This document shows positions 12,998 through 15,525 of a DNA stretch of 15,525 nucleotides, in pieces. Each line of letters starts with the position of its first letter. Position 1 is the first letter of the stretch. The notes beneath the pieces were generated by a model, which did no database searches, had not been told where the DNA came from, and saw only the letters and a list, made by a program, of their open reading frames with translations. A program made the position numbers and the translations under genes. The stretch is from positions 1 to 15,525 of the forward strand of contig PMST01000147.1 in NCBI GenBank assembly GCA_003168295.1, written 5' to 3'. The DNA comes from Actinomycetota bacterium. Lineage in GTDB: Bacteria; Actinomycetota; Actinomycetes; Streptosporangiales; Streptosporangiaceae.

Positions 12998-15283
12998 GTG
13001 ACGCGCGGGACCACGGGGGCGCCCCGTAACACGCCGGGTCAAGATCCCGGTGTCCGCGCCAGCGGCGAGGACACCGGGATCGCCCAGCACGTGCAAATAC
13101 GGGGACAGGAAGCACAGCGTGACAAAATCGGGGATTCTCAAGATCAGGGCTCCGCCGGACGCCAGACGGGAGCCCGGTCACGCGGCGTAAGCCGGCTGAT
13201 CGCGATTATCTGCGGGCGGAGGTCAAAGTACCTGGTGGTCGCATTCTGGGTCCTGGTGGTGGTGGCCCTGGGATCGCTGGCGGGCAAGCTTCAGGGAGCG
13301 GAAAAGAACGATTCGTCGGCCTACCTGCCTTCGTCGGCGGAATCCACCCAGGAACTGAACGAGCAGAACCTCTTCCAGTCGCAGAACCTCAACCCCGCCC
13401 TGGTGGTCTACGTGCGCCCGGGTGGGGTCACGGCGGCCGACATGAGCAAGGCTAAGGCTGACGCCCGCTATTTCGCGACGCTGCCCGCCGTGGACGGCCG
13501 GGTGGCCTCACCGGTGCTGGCCAGCGATCATAAGGCAATCGAGACCGTCATCGGCGCGGACCTCGGCTACAACAGCGACCTGAGCGGCTTCGTCTCCAAC
13601 CTGAAGGCCACCGCCGCCAGGGGAGATCCCGGGCTGAGCGTGTACGTCGGCGGGCCCGCCGCCAGCGCGGCCGACGAGCTCAAGATATTCAAGGGCATCG
13701 ACTCCACCCTGCTGTACGCCGCCCTGGGCGTGGTCATCGGGCTCCTGCTGCTGACCTATCGGAGCCCAGTGCTATGGCTGCTGCCCATCGTGTCGGCGGG
13801 CGTGGCGCTGGCCGTCTCCGAGGCCGTCATCTACCTGCTTACCCAGCACGCGAACCTGACCGTCAACGGGCAGAGCGACGGCATCCTGGTGGTGCTCGTG
13901 ATCGGCGCGAGCACCGACTACGCGCTGCTCTTGATCGCCAGGTACCGGGAGGAACTGCGCAGGCACGCCGACCGCCACGAGGCCATGGCCGTGGCCCTGC
14001 GCCGGGCCGGCCCGGCCATCATCGCCAGCGGGCTGACCGTCGTGACCGGCATGCTCTGCCTGCTCGCGGCCGAGTCCAACGACATCTCCGGGCTGGGCCC
14101 GGTCGCCGCTGTCGGCATCGCGGTGGGCCTGATCGCCATGATCACGCTGCTGCCCGCGCTGCTCGTCGTTTTCGGGCGCTGGATCTTCTGGCCGGTCAGG
14201 CCGGGCTACGGTTCCGCGGAGCCGACTAGCCGCGGGCTGTGGTCACGAGTCGGGCAGGCTACCAGCCGCCGGCCGCGTGCGGTGTGGATCGTGACCGTGA
14301 TTCTGCTCGGTGCGGGGGCGGCGGGGCTGGCCGGATTCAAGTTCGGCACGCTGACCACGGCCGAGTCGTTCCGCGGCACCCCGCCGTCAATAACCGCGCA
14401 GCAGGTACTGGCTAAGCATTTTCCCGCCGGTTCCGGCGAACCTGTCGACGTGATCGCGACGGCGGCGAGCGCGGGACCGGTCAGGGACGCGCTCGCCGCC
14501 ACGCCTGGCATCGCCTCGGTCGACCCGCCGGTGACCAAGGACGGCCTGTCCTTCGTACAGGCCACGATGACCATGCCGCCGGACAGTCCGGCGGCGTACA
14601 CGCTGGTGGACCGGATACGGACCACGGTGCACGCCATACCGGGCGCCGATGCCGAGGTGGGCGGCGGCACCGCCATCAACCAGGACGTGGAGGCCGCCGC
14701 GGCTCATGACCGGGATCTGCTGATCCCGCTGATACTCGGCGTGGTGCTCCTCATCCTGGGCCTGCTGCTCCGCGCGATCGTGGCGCCGCTCGTGCTCATC
14801 GCCACCGTGGTGCTGTCCTTCGGCTCGGCTCTCGGCCTGTCCGCGCTGGTCTTTAAGCACCTGTTCGGGTTCGCGGGCGCTGATACCTCGGTGCCGCTGT
14901 TCGTGTTCGTGTTCCTGGTGGCACTGGGTATCGACTACAACATCTTCCTGATGACCCGCGTCCGCGAGGAATCGGCCCGGTTCGGCACCTGGCGCGGCGC
15001 GCTCACCGGCCTAGCCGCCACCGGTGGCGTCATTACCTCGGCCGGCCTCGTGCTCGCGGGCACGTTCGCCGTGCTCGGCACGCTGCCGCTGGTGGAATTC
15101 ACCGAGATCGGCGTGGCGGTCGCACTCGGCGTGCTGCTTGACGCGATCGTGGTCAGGTCCGTGCTCGTGACCGCGCTGACCTTGGATATCGGGCGGCATA
15201 TCTGGTGGCCGAGCGCGCTGGCGAGGCCGGGAGCAAGAGAGCCGGCCAACCCGGAAGTCAGCCCCGCGGCGGACGGCACCTAG
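12998..15283 (+). CDS. MMPL family RND-type transporter
   Basis: The GTG at 12998 lies six bases after a perfect AAGGAGG (12985-12991) and gives 761 residues. The first 65 residues are hydrophilic and Arg/Gly/Gln-rich. TM1 (about 78-96) is followed by a roughly 150-residue external porter domain, a five-helix block, a short cytoplasmic linker, a second TM and porter domain, and a final five-helix block. This is the duplicated MMPL plan. The Asp-Tyr pairs that relay protons in MmpL3 are present in both halves: GASTDYALLL (D307-Y308) and GIDYNIFLMTR (D646-Y647). Such pumps export lipids, pigments, siderophores or drugs. The gene ends 43 bp before an isochorismate synthase gene; isochorismate feeds both menaquinone and salicylate-type siderophores, so a siderophore link is possible but unproven. 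Strong hairpins lie in the first 30 codons. Confidence 0.9.
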   Translation: MTRGTTGAPRNTPGQDPGVRASGEDTGIAQHVQIRGQEAQRDKIGDSQDQGSAGRQTGARSRGVSRLIAIICGRRSKYLVVAFWVLVVVALGSLAGKLQGAEKNDSSAYLPSSAESTQELNEQNLFQSQNLNPALVVYVRPGGVTAADMSKAKADARYFATLPAVDGRVASPVLASDHKAIETVIGADLGYNSDLSGFVSNLKATAARGDPGLSVYVGGPAASAADELKIFKGIDSTLLYAALGVVIGLLLLTYRSPVLWLLPIVSAGVALAVSEAVIYLLTQHANLTVNGQSDGILVVLVIGASTDYALLLIARYREELRRHADRHEAMAVALRRAGPAIIASGLTVVTGMLCLLAAESNDISGLGPVAAVGIAVGLIAMITLLPALLVVFGRWIFWPVRPGYGSAEPTSRGLWSRVGQATSRRPRAVWIVTVILLGAGAAGLAGFKFGTLTTAESFRGTPPSITAQQVLAKHFPAGSGEPVDVIATAASAGPVRDALAATPGIASVDPPVTKDGLSFVQATMTMPPDSPAAYTLVDRIRTTVHAIPGADAEVGGGTAINQDVEAAAAHDRDLLIPLILGVVLLILGLLLRAIVAPLVLIATVVLSFGSALGLSALVFKHLFGFAGADTSVPLFVFVFLVALGIDYNIFLMTRVREESARFGTWRGALTGLAATGGVITSAGLVLAGTFAVLGTLPLVEFTEIGVAVALGVLLDAIVVRSVLVTALTLDIGRHIWWPSALARPGAREPANPEVSPAADGT
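13043..13081 (+). repeat. 39-base hairpin in the first codons of the MMPL frame
   Basis: GATCCCGGTGTCC (13043-13055) and GGACACCGGGATC (13069-13081) are perfect 13-bp arms. Inside them, after one mismatch, four more pairs form around a 3-base loop (13061-13063). CCGGG at 13034-13038 can instead pair with CCCGG at 13046-13050, giving a mutually exclusive structure. A further stem, ACGGGG/CCCCGT, lies at 13013-13027. Confidence 0.7.
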
Positions 15284-15286
15284 AAT
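15281..15286 (+). promoter_or_regulatory. -10 box formed with the MMPL stop codon
   Basis: TAGAAT fits TANNNT and includes the TAG stop of the MMPL gene. Transcription would start near 15293-15295, at the GTG of a 14-codon upstream ORF and about 33 bases before the predicted isochorismate synthase start. No -35 is evident. Confidence 0.35.
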
Positions 15287-15294
15287 ATGGGTTC

Positions 15295-15339
15295 GTGGCG
15301 GGCGATCAGGTGACACGGACGACAGCGTGCGGGCGCTGA
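15295..15339 (+). CDS. Possible 14-residue leader peptide
   Basis: GTG at 15295, eight bases after TAGAAT, opens a frame encoding M-A-G-D-Q-V-T-R-T-T-A-C-G-R and stops at TGA 15337-15339. The stop lies inside the left arm of the hairpin at 15327-15373 and overlaps the start of the isochorismate synthase in another frame. The position resembles an attenuator leader, but length alone makes chance occurrence possible. Confidence 0.25.
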   Translation: MAGDQVTRTTACGR

Positions 15340-15373
15340 GCCGCCAGGAGACCGGGCGGCTCAGCGCCCGCAC
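15327..15373 (+). repeat. Perfect 19-bp stem hairpin at the isochorismate synthase start
   Basis: The left arm GTGCGGGCGCTGAGCCGCC (15327-15345) is exactly complementary to the right arm at 15355-15373. The 9-base loop (15346-15354) contains AGGAG. The stem includes the predicted GTG start codon. No T-run follows. Confidence 0.85.
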
Positions 15374-15525
15374 CGTCGCCGTGCCCGACCCAGGGGATCT
15401 TCTCGGGCATATCCCCCGCCCGGACGTGGTCGCCTGGGTACAACACGGAGCCGGGCTGTTGGGCTGGGGCGAGGCGGTCAGGGTATCGCTGCCCGCGGGT
15501 GAAGACCGGTTCACCGCCGGGGAGA
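15327..15525 (+). CDS. menF: Isochorismate synthase (MenF/EntC family), 3' end beyond the window
   Basis: Sixty-six codons are visible. The frame from GTG 15327 reads MRALSRQETG, then RTVAVPDPGDLL, then VVAWVQHGAGLLGWGEAVRV and GEDRFTAG. The V-x-V-P-D-P-G-D-L-L and A-W-x-x-x-G-x-G-L-x-G-W-G-E blocks are the usual N-terminus of actinobacterial isochorismate synthases. These convert chorismate to isochorismate with Mg2+ for menaquinone (MenF) or salicylate and dihydroxybenzoate siderophores (EntC/DhbC). The catalytic chorismate-binding domain lies outside the window, so the two uses cannot be told apart, and the symbol is provisional. The start is uncertain: GTG 15327 lies in the left arm of the hairpin with only a weak upstream GGAC, while GTG 15381 after the hairpin would drop 18 residues and begin inside the conserved block. 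Confidence 0.75.
   Translation, partial: MRALSRQETGRLSARTVAVPDPGDLLGHIPRPDVVAWVQHGAGLLGWGEAVRVSLPAGEDRFTAGE

Noticed and set aside
13119..13190. Short GTG frame with GGAAG upstream, overlapping the MMPL gene in another frame
   Set aside because: About 23 codons with no supporting feature beyond a weak ribosome site. The main frame continues through it into TM1 without interruption, so no frameshift is implied.
1..15525. CRISPR arrays, tRNA or rRNA genes, insertion sequences, prophage genes
   Set aside because: No regularly spaced repeat series, cloverleaf, transposase, integrase or terminal inverted repeats were seen. The intein is the only mobile-type element.

Overview
The window comes from a high-GC actinomycete chromosome. 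The evidence is strong G/C bias at third codon positions, many GTG starts, TANNNT -10 boxes placed directly before start codons, and actinobacterial families (mycofactocin-type creatininase, DUF3040, an Rv2578c-type radical SAM protein, MMPL). A member of Streptosporangiales or a neighbouring order is plausible, but the sequence alone does not prove it. I saw no rRNA, tRNA, CRISPR array, insertion sequence or prophage.

Layout. 1-1644: the 3' part of a LacD-type class I aldolase, then an MftE-like creatininase-family amidohydrolase. 1645-3190: a two-gene unit encoding a DUF1003 membrane protein and a TMEM175-type potassium channel. 3191-5410: a 29-bp tandem duplication, a 14-helix DHA2 drug/proton antiporter, and an FmdB-type zinc ribbon. 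5411-6930: a small membrane protein and a Crp/Fnr regulator. 6927-8480 (minus): a second DHA2 antiporter, convergent with the regulator gene. The two stop codons share one CTAG. 8481-8833: an AT-richer divergent control region with a 21-bp operator-like palindrome. 8834-9379: a protein of unknown function whose 3' end overlaps a convergent DUF3040 gene by 73 bp. 10070-12256: an Rv2578c-family radical SAM gene carrying an in-frame 340-residue intein. 12495-12767: a small unknown gene. 12998-15283: an MMPL transporter. 15327-end: the start of an isochorismate synthase (MenF/EntC family).

The most notable locus is the radical SAM gene. Its intein sits exactly at the third cysteine of the CxxxCxxC iron-sulfur motif. 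Intein Cys1 therefore occupies a cluster-ligand position before splicing, and Cys+1 replaces it afterwards. Inside the apparent leaderless promoter, between -35 and -10, is a near-consensus actinobacterial SOS (LexA) box. Together these suggest a DNA-damage-induced enzyme whose maturation may also respond to redox or iron state. This is inference from sequence.

Second in interest are two strong RNA hairpins at gene starts: a perfect 19-bp stem over the predicted isochorismate synthase start, overlapping a 14-codon upstream ORF, and a 13+4-bp stem early in the MMPL reading frame. Several genes look leaderless. In two cases the TAG stop of the preceding gene forms the first half of the next gene's -10 box. 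Apart from the DUF1003/TMEM175 pair, most genes appear to be independently transcribed housekeeping, transport or regulatory genes rather than one pathway.
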